A stretch of DNA of 64,000 bases from Marinobacter xestospongiae (GCF_023156385.1 NZ_JAKZAK010000001.1:248001-312000); one strand, 5' to 3'; shown: positions 31,096 through 39,554, numbered from the stretch's first letter. The notes: generated from the sequence alone by a model not told the origin. Made by a program: numbers and translations.

Positions 31096-31105
31096 CCGGT
31101 CTGCC
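31079..31105. terminator. Terminator hairpin overlapping the desT stop codon
   Basis: GGCAGACCGG (31079-31088) pairs perfectly with CCGGTCTGCC (31096-31105), loop of seven bases that includes the TGA stop. It lies between the convergent desT and WS/DGAT genes. There is no T-run, so strength is uncertain. Confidence 0.6.
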
Positions 31106-31173
31106 CTCCAGCGCGATTCGCACCGACGTTTCGGCGTTCTTCCTCGTCGTTATTCTTCTGGCTGCTCTGCCAG

Positions 31174-32685
31174 CTACTCTTCGGTCGCCGTGCCTGGCTT
31201 GCGGGCGTTGGCGGTCTTGCTCCGGTTGCCGGTCGCCGGTTTGCGGGCCCTTGGTTTGCGTGCTGGCTTGTCGCTTGGCTGCTGCTCTGCCGCAGGTTCC
31301 AGCAGCCGCTCCAGTTCATCCAGAGCCTCTCCGGTGTAGACCGCCAGCCGCTGCATGCTCGGCAGGGTATCCCGGCAGCCAGTGAAGCCGAAGTTAAGAG
31401 AGCCGTCGTAGCTCAGACAGGTGATGTTCAGGGCGCCGCCGTGGGCGATCAGCGACACCGGGTACATGGCCTCGAGTCTCGCACCCTCGTAGTAGAGCGT
31501 ACGGCTGGGGCCGGGCACGTTGGAAATGGTGACGTTGAACACCGGTCGCATACGCCCGCCCATGCCGGACATCAACTGCAGGATATAGGGCGACATCAGC
31601 ATCATGGTGTATTGGGTCAGGGCCTTGCGGGGCAGTTTCTGCAGGTGTTCCTTGGCGCGGCGGGTCGACTCACGGATCTGCTCCAGCCGCGCCAGCGGGT
31701 CGGCTTCGTCGGTGGCCAGCGAAGCGATCATGAAGCTGATCTGGGTGCCGGTACCCTCGTCGTCGGCAGGCCGGATGTTGACCGGGATACCGGCGGTCAA
31801 CGGACTGTCCGGCAGTTCGTGCTGGTCCAGCAGGAATCGGCGCAGGGCGGTGCCGCAGAGGTACAGCACAATGTCGTTCATCGAACTGTGGGACAGCTTC
31901 GCCAGGTGCCGCAGGCGGGCCAGCCGGTAGTGTTGGGTGGCCAGCCGGCGTTGGGCTGTGACCCGGTGGTTCAGCGGCGAGACCGGGCCGGTAAAGGGCG
32001 CGGTGAGGCCATCCTCCGGATGGCGGGCGGATTGCACCAGACGGGACATGGCGCCCCACAGTCGCGGTGCCATATCGGCCTGCAGCTTCAGGGCGTCCCG
32101 GGCCTGGGACACAGCGCCGGCCACCGAGGCCTCGCGATCGGTCTTGCTGGCACGGCGCTGCTCGGGGCGGACCGCCCACGGTGGCAGCATGTTGGTTTCG
32201 TCGGGATTGGTGGACAGCACCCGCTGCATCAGCCGAACCCCGCTGATGCCATCGATCATCGAATGGTGCATCTTGGTGTACAGCGCAAAGCGGTTGTTCT
32301 CCAGCCCTTCGATGATATGGCATTCCCACAGCGGGCGGTGGAAATCCAGATGGTTGGAGTGCAGCCGCGACACCAGGATACCCAGCTCCCGCTCGCTGCC
32401 TGGTTTGGGCAGGGCGGAGTGGCGGACGTGGTAATCCAGGTCGATCTCTTCATCGACGCTCCAGGCCGGGGCGATAACACGGCCGAGGTTACCGGGAAAA
32501 GCGAGCTTGTAGCACCAGGGGCTGGCGACTTCGCGGGCGGTCTTCATGCGTTGGACCATGTCCCGCAGGAAGGTGTCGGGGGCGTTCTCGGGCAGTGAAA
32601 AAATCTGCAGCGTGCCTACGTGCATGGGGGTGTCGTCTGACTCCACCGCCAGCCAGGAGGCGTCCAGTGTTCCCAAACGTTTCAT
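31174..32685 (-). CDS. Wax ester synthase / diacylglycerol acyltransferase (WS/DGAT)
   Basis: Bifunctional acyltransferase making wax esters or triacylglycerol storage lipid from acyl-CoA, 503 residues. The catalytic HHxxxDG motif is H140-H141-SMI-D145-G146. The MKRLGTLDASWLAVESDDTPMHVG start and the later NVTISNVPGPS (with the conserved ND-type stretch SSMNDIVLYLCG) are typical. The last 45 residues or so are lysine-, arginine-, alanine- and proline-rich (KPARKPRARKPA and similar), an extension beyond the usual family end. Marinobacter and Acinetobacter are known for such enzymes. Neighbouring desaturase genes suggest a lipid-metabolism locus. Confidence 0.93.
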   Translation of the reverse strand: MKRLGTLDASWLAVESDDTPMHVGTLQIFSLPENAPDTFLRDMVQRMKTAREVASPWCYKLAFPGNLGRVIAPAWSVDEEIDLDYHVRHSALPKPGSERELGILVSRLHSNHLDFHRPLWECHIIEGLENNRFALYTKMHHSMIDGISGVRLMQRVLSTNPDETNMLPPWAVRPEQRRASKTDREASVAGAVSQARDALKLQADMAPRLWGAMSRLVQSARHPEDGLTAPFTGPVSPLNHRVTAQRRLATQHYRLARLRHLAKLSHSSMNDIVLYLCGTALRRFLLDQHELPDSPLTAGIPVNIRPADDEGTGTQISFMIASLATDEADPLARLEQIRESTRRAKEHLQKLPRKALTQYTMMLMSPYILQLMSGMGGRMRPVFNVTISNVPGPSRTLYYEGARLEAMYPVSLIAHGGALNITCLSYDGSLNFGFTGCRDTLPSMQRLAVYTGEALDELERLLEPAAEQQPSDKPARKPRARKPATGNRSKTANARKPGTATEE

Positions 32686-32815
32686 TCTTGTCTTGTCCTC
32701 GTGTTGCCTGGGCTTCCGGTTCCGTGGAAGCGGGCTTGTTATTTATTGGTGAGCCGCTTTGGGTCTCTTTGGAATTATGGGTAGTACGTGTGTGCAGGTT
32801 TGAGTATACGTACAA

Positions 32816-32848
32816 GCGGGGAGGGAGACGAGGGGCTCGCCTCCCCGC
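32816..32848. terminator. GC-rich hairpin downstream of the HD gene
   Basis: GCGGGGAGG (32816-32824) pairs with CCTCCCCGC (32840-32848), a perfect 9 bp stem. On the minus strand it is followed by a TTG, not a long T-run. It lies 12 bp after the HD gene stop, in a 174 bp gap before the WS/DGAT start that shows nothing else clear. Confidence 0.55.
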
Positions 32849-32859
32849 GTTGAATTGCG

Positions 32860-33456
32860 TCAGGCCATGGCGTCTTCCGCTTCCTTGTACAGCGAGCGTA
32901 CCGGCTTGGCGAAGACCCGGCGAACCATAGGCTCGAAGAACGACAGCGGCAGCACCTCACCGTCGGGATTGAACGCGGGGGAGTCGTATTTGCTGACAAA
33001 CTCGATGGTACGTTTGAAGTGGGGGTGATCCCGGTACTGGTTGCGCATGTCCCGGTCCATGCCCAGGTAATGGAAAAAGTAGTAACCCTGGAAGATCGCG
33101 TGGTGCTTGATCATCCAGTGGTTGGCCTCGCTGACGAATGGCTCCAGCAGCACGGCGGCAACGTCGGCGTGGTTGTAGCTGCCCAGGGTGTCGCCGATGT
33201 CATGCAGCAGGGCACAGACCACGTACTCCTCGTCCTGGCCATCGCGGTGGGCGAGGGTTGCGGTTTGCAGGCAATGGGTCAGACGGTCCACCGGAAAGCC
33301 GCCAAAGTCGCCTTCGAGCAGTTTCAGGTGTGCCAGGATTCGGTCGGGCAGGCCACGGGCGAATTGGCCGAACGACTGGGCGATGATCTGCCAGTCTTCC
33401 GGAGTGCCATCTTTCATGTGGTGGAACCGGGCGTGTGGGGCGTTGCTGTCGGTCAT
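32860..33456 (-). CDS. HD-domain metal-dependent enzyme (PhnZ/MIOX-like oxygenase or phosphohydrolase)
   Basis: A 198-residue cytoplasmic protein. Metal-ligand candidates in order are H of THCLQTA, the HD pair in ALLHDIGD, H of NHADVA, H of IKHHAIFQ and D of SKYDSP. The pattern HxLQxA...LLHDIG resembles the mixed-valent di-iron oxygenases (PhnZ, TmpB, MIOX) as much as the hydrolytic HD enzymes; the substrate is unknown. ATG 33456 has AGGAG upstream; the frame is open to 33540 inside the next gene. It begins 16 bp after the class II aldolase-like gene, so the two probably form an operon. Confidence 0.8.
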   Translation of the reverse strand: MTDSNAPHARFHHMKDGTPEDWQIIAQSFGQFARGLPDRILAHLKLLEGDFGGFPVDRLTHCLQTATLAHRDGQDEEYVVCALLHDIGDTLGSYNHADVAAVLLEPFVSEANHWMIKHHAIFQGYYFFHYLGMDRDMRNQYRDHPHFKRTIEFVSKYDSPAFNPDGEVLPLSFFEPMVRRVFAKPVRSLYKEAEDAMA

Positions 33457-33472
33457 GGTTGATTCTCCTGGC

Positions 33473-34243
33473 TCAGTCGCGGAAACCGGCGTTGATCCGG
33501 TCCAGTTTGCGCAGCAGCCCGGGCCACGCCAGTTTGCCACCCATGCCGCGGGTGACCTGTTCTGCCTGTTGGCGAATGGTGTCGACGATGCCGTCCGGAA
33601 TCGGTGTCAGCGGCTGGCTACCGGCGAGAGCCCGGATCTGTACCTCACAGGCCTTCTGCAGGATGTACATGCCGAGGAAGGCATCGGCAATGCTGCCACC
33701 GGTGGTGAGCAGCCCGTGATTGCGCAGGATCATGAAGTTGTTCCCGCCCAGATCGGCCTGCAGTCGGGCCTTTTCATCTTCCCGCAGGGCGACCCCCTCG
33801 TAGTCGTGGTAGGCCAGGTTCGACAGCGGGAACAGGCTCTGCTGGGATAGAGGCAGCAGGCCGTGTTGCTGGGCCGAGACCGCCACACCCTCAGTGGTGT
33901 GGGTGTGCATCACACAGACCACGTCCTCCCGCACGGCATGAATGGCGCTGTGGATGGTGAACCCGGCAGGGTTGATATCGAAGTCGTCGGAGTCCAGCTT
34001 GTTGCCGTCCTGATCCACGCGCACCAGGCTGGAGGCGGTGATTTCATCAAACATCATGCCGTAGGGGTTGATCAGGAAATGGTGGTCGTCGCCAGGAATG
34101 CGAGCTGAGATGTGGGTGAAAATCAGGTCGTCCCAGCCGTACAGCGCAATCAGCCGGTAAGCGGCGGCGAGGTCAACCCGCAGTTGCCACTCTTCCGCGC
34201 TGACCTGGTCTTTCTTGGAGGGAATGGCCAGTTGTTCGGACAT
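33473..34243 (-). CDS. Class II aldolase/adducin family protein
   Basis: A 256-residue protein of the class II aldolase/adducin fold, which binds zinc and splits or epimerises sugar phosphates and related compounds. Zinc-ligand motifs HTHT (middle, in VMHTHTTEGVAVS) and NHG (RNHGLLTTGG) are intact, and NPYGMMFDEIT is the family N-terminal substrate loop. Substrate is not predictable. It is first in a two-gene operon with the HD gene, divergent from the Crp/Fnr-type gene across the palindromes at 34362 and 34441. Confidence 0.9.
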   Translation of the reverse strand: MSEQLAIPSKKDQVSAEEWQLRVDLAAAYRLIALYGWDDLIFTHISARIPGDDHHFLINPYGMMFDEITASSLVRVDQDGNKLDSDDFDINPAGFTIHSAIHAVREDVVCVMHTHTTEGVAVSAQQHGLLPLSQQSLFPLSNLAYHDYEGVALREDEKARLQADLGGNNFMILRNHGLLTTGGSIADAFLGMYILQKACEVQIRALAGSQPLTPIPDGIVDTIRQQAEQVTRGMGGKLAWPGLLRKLDRINAGFRD

Positions 34244-34361
34244 GGTCTTTGCTCTCTCTGGTTGTTGTTGTCGATGGTTGTCAGTGGTTGTTGGCGATCT
34301 GGCGGGGCTGGCGATCAGCCACCGGATAGCCCCAGTGTAGGCCGGTGTTCCGCGGTAAAAC

Positions 34362-34377
34362 TGTCAACCTGTTTACA
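34362..34377. promoter_or_regulatory. Operator palindrome, copy 1
   Basis: TGTCAAC-CT-GTTTACA, one mismatch from a perfect inverted repeat, preceded by GGTAAAAC. It lies in the 246 bp gap between the aldolase-like gene and the divergent Crp/Fnr gene, nearer the aldolase promoter. It resembles a Crp/Fnr-superfamily dimer site but is neither the FNR nor the CRP consensus. Confidence 0.7.
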
Positions 34378-34440
34378 GTCTGCCGATGGCCGCCGATATG
34401 GTCTTGGCAGAAGAGATGGCCATATTGGCAGGTAAAACAC

Positions 34441-34456
34441 TGTCAACTGGTTTACA
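34441..34456. promoter_or_regulatory. Operator palindrome, copy 2
   Basis: TGTCAAC-TG-GTTTACA, identical to copy 1 in both arms and also preceded by a GGTAAAAC block. It is 79 bp from copy 1 centre to centre and 33 bp upstream of the regulator ATG, so it probably controls the regulator gene itself. Confidence 0.7.
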
Positions 34457-34489
34457 TTCAATGAAATCCAATTGGCCTAGACTGCTGTG

Positions 34490-35182
34490 ATGACTGACTT
34501 GACTGCGATCCTGCGCACCTGCCCGTTGTTGGCTGGGTTGCCGCCACCAGCGCTGGAAGAGGCCGCGGCGATGTCCAGATTGCGCCGCTTCAGAATGGAT
34601 GAGCCGATCTACGCCAAAGGGTCGATGCAGTCGACTCTGTGTGTCATTGCCGAGGGGACGGTTCGCATCAGTTCGGTGAATGCCGCCGGGCGCGAGGCGA
34701 CGCTGATCATCTTTGATGCCGGTGCCTGGTTTGGCGATACCGTGTTTTCGCCGGATATGCCCCGGGTGTATGGGGCTACCGCCCATGAGGCCACCACACT
34801 GGTGGAGTTGCCCGGAGAAGGTTTTCGGCAGCTGCTGGAAGCCTATCCCCAGGCGTATCCGGTGGCGCTGGATCTGGTGAGTCGGCGGCTGTGGGCAGCC
34901 ATGTCGATCATTGAGGACGATGCCCTGCGCAGTGTGGATGCCCGCATAGGTCGACGGCTGCTGTTCCTGGCCCAGATCCAGGGCGAAGGCGAGGCGGGCA
35001 CCCAGCCGGTGACGTTTCGGCTGACCCGCGAGCACATTGCCAATATGATGGGGATGACCCGTCAGGGAGTACACAAGGTAATCAAAGGCTTTGAGCAGCG
35101 TGGGCTGCTGAGGCTGGATTATGGTCGGGTAACGGTGACCTGTCCGCGGGACCTGCAGGGCTACCTGCGAACCCTGGACTGA
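34490..35182 (+). CDS. Crp/Fnr family transcriptional regulator without FeS cysteines
   Basis: A 230-residue regulator with an N-terminal cyclic-nucleotide-type domain (about 10-130), a dimer helix and a C-terminal winged helix whose recognition helix is in LTREHIANMMGMTRQGVHKVIKGFEQRG (about 168-195). The four cysteines that bind the FNR cluster are absent, and it does not resemble the heme-binding DNR in its N-terminus, so its signal is unknown. ATG 34490 is preferred; GTG 34487 is in frame. Tandem palindromes precede it. It is followed by a transporter gene in the same direction. Confidence 0.88.
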   Translation: MTDLTAILRTCPLLAGLPPPALEEAAAMSRLRRFRMDEPIYAKGSMQSTLCVIAEGTVRISSVNAAGREATLIIFDAGAWFGDTVFSPDMPRVYGATAHEATTLVELPGEGFRQLLEAYPQAYPVALDLVSRRLWAAMSIIEDDALRSVDARIGRRLLFLAQIQGEGEAGTQPVTFRLTREHIANMMGMTRQGVHKVIKGFEQRGLLRLDYGRVTVTCPRDLQGYLRTLD

Positions 35183-35226
35183 GTAACCCCGGCGCCACCA
35201 ACAATAACAACAGAAGGAGGCTTAGC

Positions 35227-36129
35227 GTGGAGTCAAGCCCATTGATATCGATCGGATTGCCGATTTCCCTGTTCATCATCATGATCGGGATTGGCATGAC
35301 CCTCACCCTGCGGGATTTCCGGCAGGTGACTCTTAATCCGAAGGGCATGATTGTCGGCACCCTGGCGCAGATTGTGATGATGCCGCTGATCGCTTTCATG
35401 ATCGCCAAGCTGCTGGGTCTGGGGCCAGCCCTGGCGGTGGGTCTGGTCATCATCGCCGCCTGCCCGGGAGGGACCACCTCCAACCTGTTTGTGCTATTGG
35501 CCCGCGGCCACATCGCCCTGTCTATCCTGCTGACGGTGTCGGCCAGCCTGATCACCATTCTGTCCTTGCCCTATTTCACCAACTACGCCCTGCAGCTCTA
35601 TTACGGCGAAGGTGCCGAGATCGCGTTGCCAGTGGGCAAGACCATTATCATGCTGGTGGCCATCGTGCTGCTGCCGGTCACCATTGGCATGGTGGTACGC
35701 ACCCGGGCACCCGCACTGGCCCAGCGGGTGGAGGGCATTGTGAGTATTTTCGGCGGCGTGGTGCTGCTGTTTCTGGTGGTGTCGTTGCTGTGGGATGCCC
35801 GCGACCGCCTGCTGGACTTGCTGGCCCAGGCCGGACCGGCTGCCTTTATGCTCAATGCGCTGGGGGTTGGCCTGGGGCTGGCGGTCTCACGCCTGGTGGG
35901 GCTGTCCCAACGCGAGGCGCTGGCGGTATCGGTGGAGCTGGGCATCAAGAATGGCACCATTGCGTTGATGGTGACCCTGACGCTGCTGGAATCCAGCGAG
36001 ATGTCGATTCCAGCGGTGGTTTACAGCGTGATGATGTTCCTGGTGGGCTTCGTGCTGGTGGGCTTCGGCCGACGCTACATTCCCTCGCCAACATCGTCGC
36101 AGCCATTGAAGGCGGAAGGCGCCGGCTAG
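35227..36129 (+). CDS. BASS family (bile acid:sodium symporter-like) transporter
   Basis: Sodium-coupled secondary transporter of 300 residues and nine or ten membrane helices. The ACPGGTTSNLFVLLARG motif and the KNGTIALMVTLTLL crossover helix are characteristic of the BASS superfamily. Substrate is probably an organic anion; it cannot be told from the sequence. The start is GTG 35227 with AAGGAGG at 7 bp. It lies 44 bp after the Crp/Fnr gene and may be in one operon with it. Confidence 0.9.
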   Translation: MESSPLISIGLPISLFIIMIGIGMTLTLRDFRQVTLNPKGMIVGTLAQIVMMPLIAFMIAKLLGLGPALAVGLVIIAACPGGTTSNLFVLLARGHIALSILLTVSASLITILSLPYFTNYALQLYYGEGAEIALPVGKTIIMLVAIVLLPVTIGMVVRTRAPALAQRVEGIVSIFGGVVLLFLVVSLLWDARDRLLDLLAQAGPAAFMLNALGVGLGLAVSRLVGLSQREALAVSVELGIKNGTIALMVTLTLLESSEMSIPAVVYSVMMFLVGFVLVGFGRRYIPSPTSSQPLKAEGAG

Positions 36130-36208
36130 TGTCCCAAGTGCCACAGTGAGAGGTGGGTCATTTCTGCTGGCCCTGAATGACAGGCTGAAGCCCGGGATTG
36201 CCTTGGTA

Positions 36209-36251
36209 ACCTGAGATGTCCATCGGCGCCCCGCGAGGGGCGCTCTCAGGT
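36209..36251 (+). promoter_or_regulatory. Structured leader hairpin before the TRAP solute receptor gene
   Basis: An outer stem ACCTGAGA (36209-36216) / TCTCAGGT (36244-36251) encloses a 9-base bulge and an inner stem GCGCCCC (36226-36232) / GGGGCGC (36237-36243) closed by a GCGA tetraloop. It ends 28 bp before the start codon. It could be a terminator of the upstream gene or a regulatory leader. I could not match it to a known riboswitch class. Confidence 0.5.
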
Positions 36252-36279
36252 ATAACAACAAATCCCGGGAACGACGACC

Positions 36280-37401
36280 ATGCCTGTTCGATTCTCCCTT
36301 GCCCAAGGTATGGGCCGCTGGTGCCTGCTCGCCATCGGCCTGCTGTTTACCCTGCCTGCCCTGGCCAACGATGCCCAACTGCGGCAGCAGGTTTACGATC
36401 AATCCCTGCCGCTGTCCGAGCGGGTTGAAGCCATGCAGGCCCTGACCGGTCTGGAGCCGGACCCGGAGCGGGTTTACCGGGTCTGCATCTGGGACATTTT
36501 TGGTCGCTCCGGCCCGATATTTGCGGCCGCGCAGGACCAGCGCAGCAAGATCATCCAGTACGGCATCAACGTCGATATGGTGCCGTACACCAGCGAATCG
36601 GTGATGGTGGAGGAGCTCAAGTCCGGCACCTGCGACGCTGCCCTGATGAGTGGCCTGCGGGCCCGGCTGTTCAACCGTTACACCGGAACCCTGGATTCCA
36701 TTGGTGGTTTCCCGGAACGTTCACAGCTCCGCCTGGCCCTGCAGCTGATGGCCGATCCCCGCAGCGCCGAGCGGATGGTCAGCGGCAACTACGTGGTGAT
36801 GGGGGTTGCCCCGGGCGGTGCCGCCCATGTGTTTGTCAACGACCGCGCCATCAACACCCTGGCCAAAGCCTCCGGCAAACGGGTGGTGGTGCTGGACTAC
36901 GACCCGACCCAGGCGCGGATGATCGCCGGCGTTGGCGCCACCCCGGTGGTGGCGGACATCGTCAATGCCCCCAATATGTTCAACACCGGTGTGGTGGACG
37001 TACTGGCGGCACCGCTGGCGGGCTATGAGGTGCTGGAACTGCACAAGGGCATGGAGCCGGACGGCGGCATCATCGATCTGCCGCTCACCCACATCACCAT
37101 GCAGCTGATCGGTCGGCGGGACATCATTCCCAACGAACTGGCCCAGTTCGTGCGCGAAGCCTTCTACGACGGTTTTGACCAGATCATTGCCCGGGTGGCG
37201 GAAGAGGAGAAAAAGGTACCCGAGCGGTGGTGGATCTCCATTCCGGAGCCGGATCGGGTGGAGTACGAACGCATGATGCAGGAGGCCCGGCTGCAACTGC
37301 GGGACGAGGGCTACTACAGCGGCGACATGCTGACCCTGCAACGCAAGATCCGTTGCCGGGCTGATGCCAGTCGCCAAGAGTGCAGCAATCCGGTGGAGTA
37401 A
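36280..37401 (+). CDS. Putative TRAP-associated solute-binding protein (AdeT-like family)
   Basis: A 373-residue periplasmic protein with a signal peptide ending ALA-ND (about residue 30). The body (RVCIWDIFGRSGPIFAAAQDQR, then LKSGTCDAALMSGLRARLFN) matches the family once named AdeT and now called putative solute-binding proteins. The order before a fused TRAP permease suggests it is the receptor of that transporter. Cysteines at CIW, GTCDA and the C-terminal pair may form disulfides. ATG 36280 is preceded by GGGAA. It is followed by the permease after two bases. Confidence 0.8.
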   Translation: MPVRFSLAQGMGRWCLLAIGLLFTLPALANDAQLRQQVYDQSLPLSERVEAMQALTGLEPDPERVYRVCIWDIFGRSGPIFAAAQDQRSKIIQYGINVDMVPYTSESVMVEELKSGTCDAALMSGLRARLFNRYTGTLDSIGGFPERSQLRLALQLMADPRSAERMVSGNYVVMGVAPGGAAHVFVNDRAINTLAKASGKRVVVLDYDPTQARMIAGVGATPVVADIVNAPNMFNTGVVDVLAAPLAGYEVLELHKGMEPDGGIIDLPLTHITMQLIGRRDIIPNELAQFVREAFYDGFDQIIARVAEEEKKVPERWWISIPEPDRVEYERMMQEARLQLRDEGYYSGDMLTLQRKIRCRADASRQECSNPVE

Positions 37402-37403
37402 CC

Positions 37404-39554
37404 ATGGCCTCACTGGAGCAAAGCCTGGCCCGTCCGGGTGTGCTGGGGGGTTCCCGCTGGCTGTCCGGATTACCGATGCTGGTGATTCTGGTGCTGACGC
37501 TGCTGGCGTCCGTCGGCGAGACGCTGCATTCCCGTCTGCTGGAGATTGGTGGCGCCACCTGGCCGGACTATTTCAACCTGCGGGTCATTGATCAGGTCGG
37601 AGAGCCGGCCTGCAACCCGGAGCGAAACCTGGAGCAGGCGGTGGAACGGGCGGTCGCAGCCCGCCGCCAGGAGTTGGCAGACGACCCGTTTGCCGATGTG
37701 TTCGGTGGCCAGGTGGACCGCGGCGCCATCCGTGAATCCCTGGCAACCCAGGCAGAGGCCTGCCAGCGGGACTGGGCCAGCTGGCACCGGCTGCAGTCGC
37801 TGGATACTCCCGCGGTACGGGTGTTTGCCACCCTGGAAGCGGGATTGTCCCAGGCGGTGGTGCTGGTGACCGGCAACCGGCGGGTGTTGCTGGGGCTGAT
37901 GCTGCTGTTCTGTGCCGCAGCCGCCACCCTGCGGCGCCAGCACATCGCCCTGAGGCCGGTGGAGAGCCAGCGCGATGACCGGGTCGCGACGGTTGCCCAG
38001 TTGGTGGCCAACTCGCTGCTGTTGGGATCGGCCTGGCTCTACCGCAATCAGGAACTGGCCCAGGCCGCGGCCGGGATGCCGATCGCCCACCTGTTCATGC
38101 ACGATGTCTGGGTGGTCGGGTTTGGCGTACTGACCCTGATCTCACTGTGGCAGCTGGGGCGGCCCCGCACCGACCTGCCGGCCCATGGTGGCTGGGGGCG
38201 GGCGCTACTCAGCGTACCGCTTTACAGCATCATGTGCTTGAGCGCGGCGCTGCAGTTTGCCGGCCATGGCTTCTACCATGGTATCGCGGTGTACCTGAAC
38301 ATGATGGCGGAGCTGTCGGCGCTGTTTCTCAGCCTGGGGCTGTATGTCTGGGTGGGGATGCTGCTGGCCCGTACCCATCTGCCCCGCAAGGTGTTCGACC
38401 TGGTCCGGCCCTGGCAGTTGCCGCCCAAGTGGCTGGGTGTCGTGGTGCTGCTGCTGACGGCGCTGCCTACGGCCTACAGCGGAGCTTCCGGTATCTTTAT
38501 CCTGGCGGCGGGGATGACGCTGTACCGGGAACTGCGTCGTGCCGGCACATCGGAACAGCTGGCGCTGGCCACCACCGCCATCTCCGGCTCCATGGGTACC
38601 ATGCTGCGGCCCTGTCTGCTGGTGGTGATCGTGGCCACCCTCAACAACACCGTCACCACCGACGAACTGTTTTCCGCCGGTGCCCGGGTGCTGTTGCTGA
38701 CCACCCTGATGTACGCCCTGTATGTGCTGTTCCTGGGTGGTCGATCGTCGCTGCGCATCGCGCCGTTGTCCCAGGCGATTCCCGGGACGTTGCGGGCGCT
38801 GGTGCCGTTGCTGCCTTATGTGGCAGCGTTCGCGGCGGTGGTGCTGGCCTGGGAATGGCTGTTGGGGCGGGGACTGGACGAGTTCTCCGCGCCGGCGATC
38901 CTGCCGCTGGTCATGTTGTTGATTGTGGCGATGGAACGATGGTGGCTGAAGGCGCCCGACCCGGAGTCAGCAGACGCTGCCCCGGACACCGTGCCGCCAA
39001 CCGAGACGCCGCCGACCCCGCCCGTCGGTTTTCGTCAGGCGGTGCTGCGGGCCACCGACGATTCCACCGCGTTGATTGGTGCGCTGCTGATGCTGATGGC
39101 GCTGTCGGTCAGTGTCGGTGGTTTGGTGGAGCGCTCCGGGTTGCTGGCGCTGTTCCCTGAAACCCTGGGGGCGGTGTGGCTGACCCTGGCGCTGCTGATG
39201 GCCATGCTGGTGCTGATCGGCATGATCATGGACCCCTACGGCGCGGTGCTGCTGGTCAATGCCACGTTGGCGCCGATTGCCCTGGACAACGGCATTCATC
39301 CACTGCATTTCTGGGTGATGACGGTGCTGGCGTTTGAGATGGGGTACCTGACCCCGCCCGTGGCCCTCAACCACCTGCTGACCCGCCAGGTGGTGGGCAT
39401 GCCAACCTCCTGGGAAAGTCTCCATGGCAGCTTCTGGCAGCGCAATTTCCGCTACATCCTGCCGGTGCTGGTGATGGGGACGACACTGTTGCTGGTAACC
39501 TTCGGCCCGGCTGCCTGGCCTGCATTCGGTGATCTGGTGCTGGCGCTAGGTTGA
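37404..39554 (+). CDS. Fused TRAP transporter permease (DctQ-DctM type)
   Basis: A 716-residue membrane protein that would combine small and large TRAP permease subunits. Residues 1-160 have one helix then a large charged periplasmic loop with two cysteines. A four-helix DctQ-like part follows. The DctM part shows TAYSGASGIFILAAG, ISGSMGTMLRPCLLVV and the C-terminal VALNHLLTRQVVG. A proline-rich linker sits near residues 528-545. ATG 37404 has GGTGGAG upstream; the frame extends to 37380. Substrate unknown. It ends nine bases inside the end of the opposing PhoD-like gene. Confidence 0.85.
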   Translation: MASLEQSLARPGVLGGSRWLSGLPMLVILVLTLLASVGETLHSRLLEIGGATWPDYFNLRVIDQVGEPACNPERNLEQAVERAVAARRQELADDPFADVFGGQVDRGAIRESLATQAEACQRDWASWHRLQSLDTPAVRVFATLEAGLSQAVVLVTGNRRVLLGLMLLFCAAAATLRRQHIALRPVESQRDDRVATVAQLVANSLLLGSAWLYRNQELAQAAAGMPIAHLFMHDVWVVGFGVLTLISLWQLGRPRTDLPAHGGWGRALLSVPLYSIMCLSAALQFAGHGFYHGIAVYLNMMAELSALFLSLGLYVWVGMLLARTHLPRKVFDLVRPWQLPPKWLGVVVLLLTALPTAYSGASGIFILAAGMTLYRELRRAGTSEQLALATTAISGSMGTMLRPCLLVVIVATLNNTVTTDELFSAGARVLLLTTLMYALYVLFLGGRSSLRIAPLSQAIPGTLRALVPLLPYVAAFAAVVLAWEWLLGRGLDEFSAPAILPLVMLLIVAMERWWLKAPDPESADAAPDTVPPTETPPTPPVGFRQAVLRATDDSTALIGALLMLMALSVSVGGLVERSGLLALFPETLGAVWLTLALLMAMLVLIGMIMDPYGAVLLVNATLAPIALDNGIHPLHFWVMTVLAFEMGYLTPPVALNHLLTRQVVGMPTSWESLHGSFWQRNFRYILPVLVMGTTLLLVTFGPAAWPAFGDLVLALG

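Noticed and set aside
34490..35182. Calling the Crp/Fnr-type protein DNR or FNR of the denitrification island
   Set aside because: It lacks FNR cysteines, its sequence is not DNR-like, and its nearby palindromes are unlike TTGAT-N4-ATCAA.
36209..36251. Naming the hairpin as a known riboswitch (TPP or SAM type)
   Set aside because: The CTGAGA element resembles one TPP segment by chance, but the other required conserved blocks are missing.
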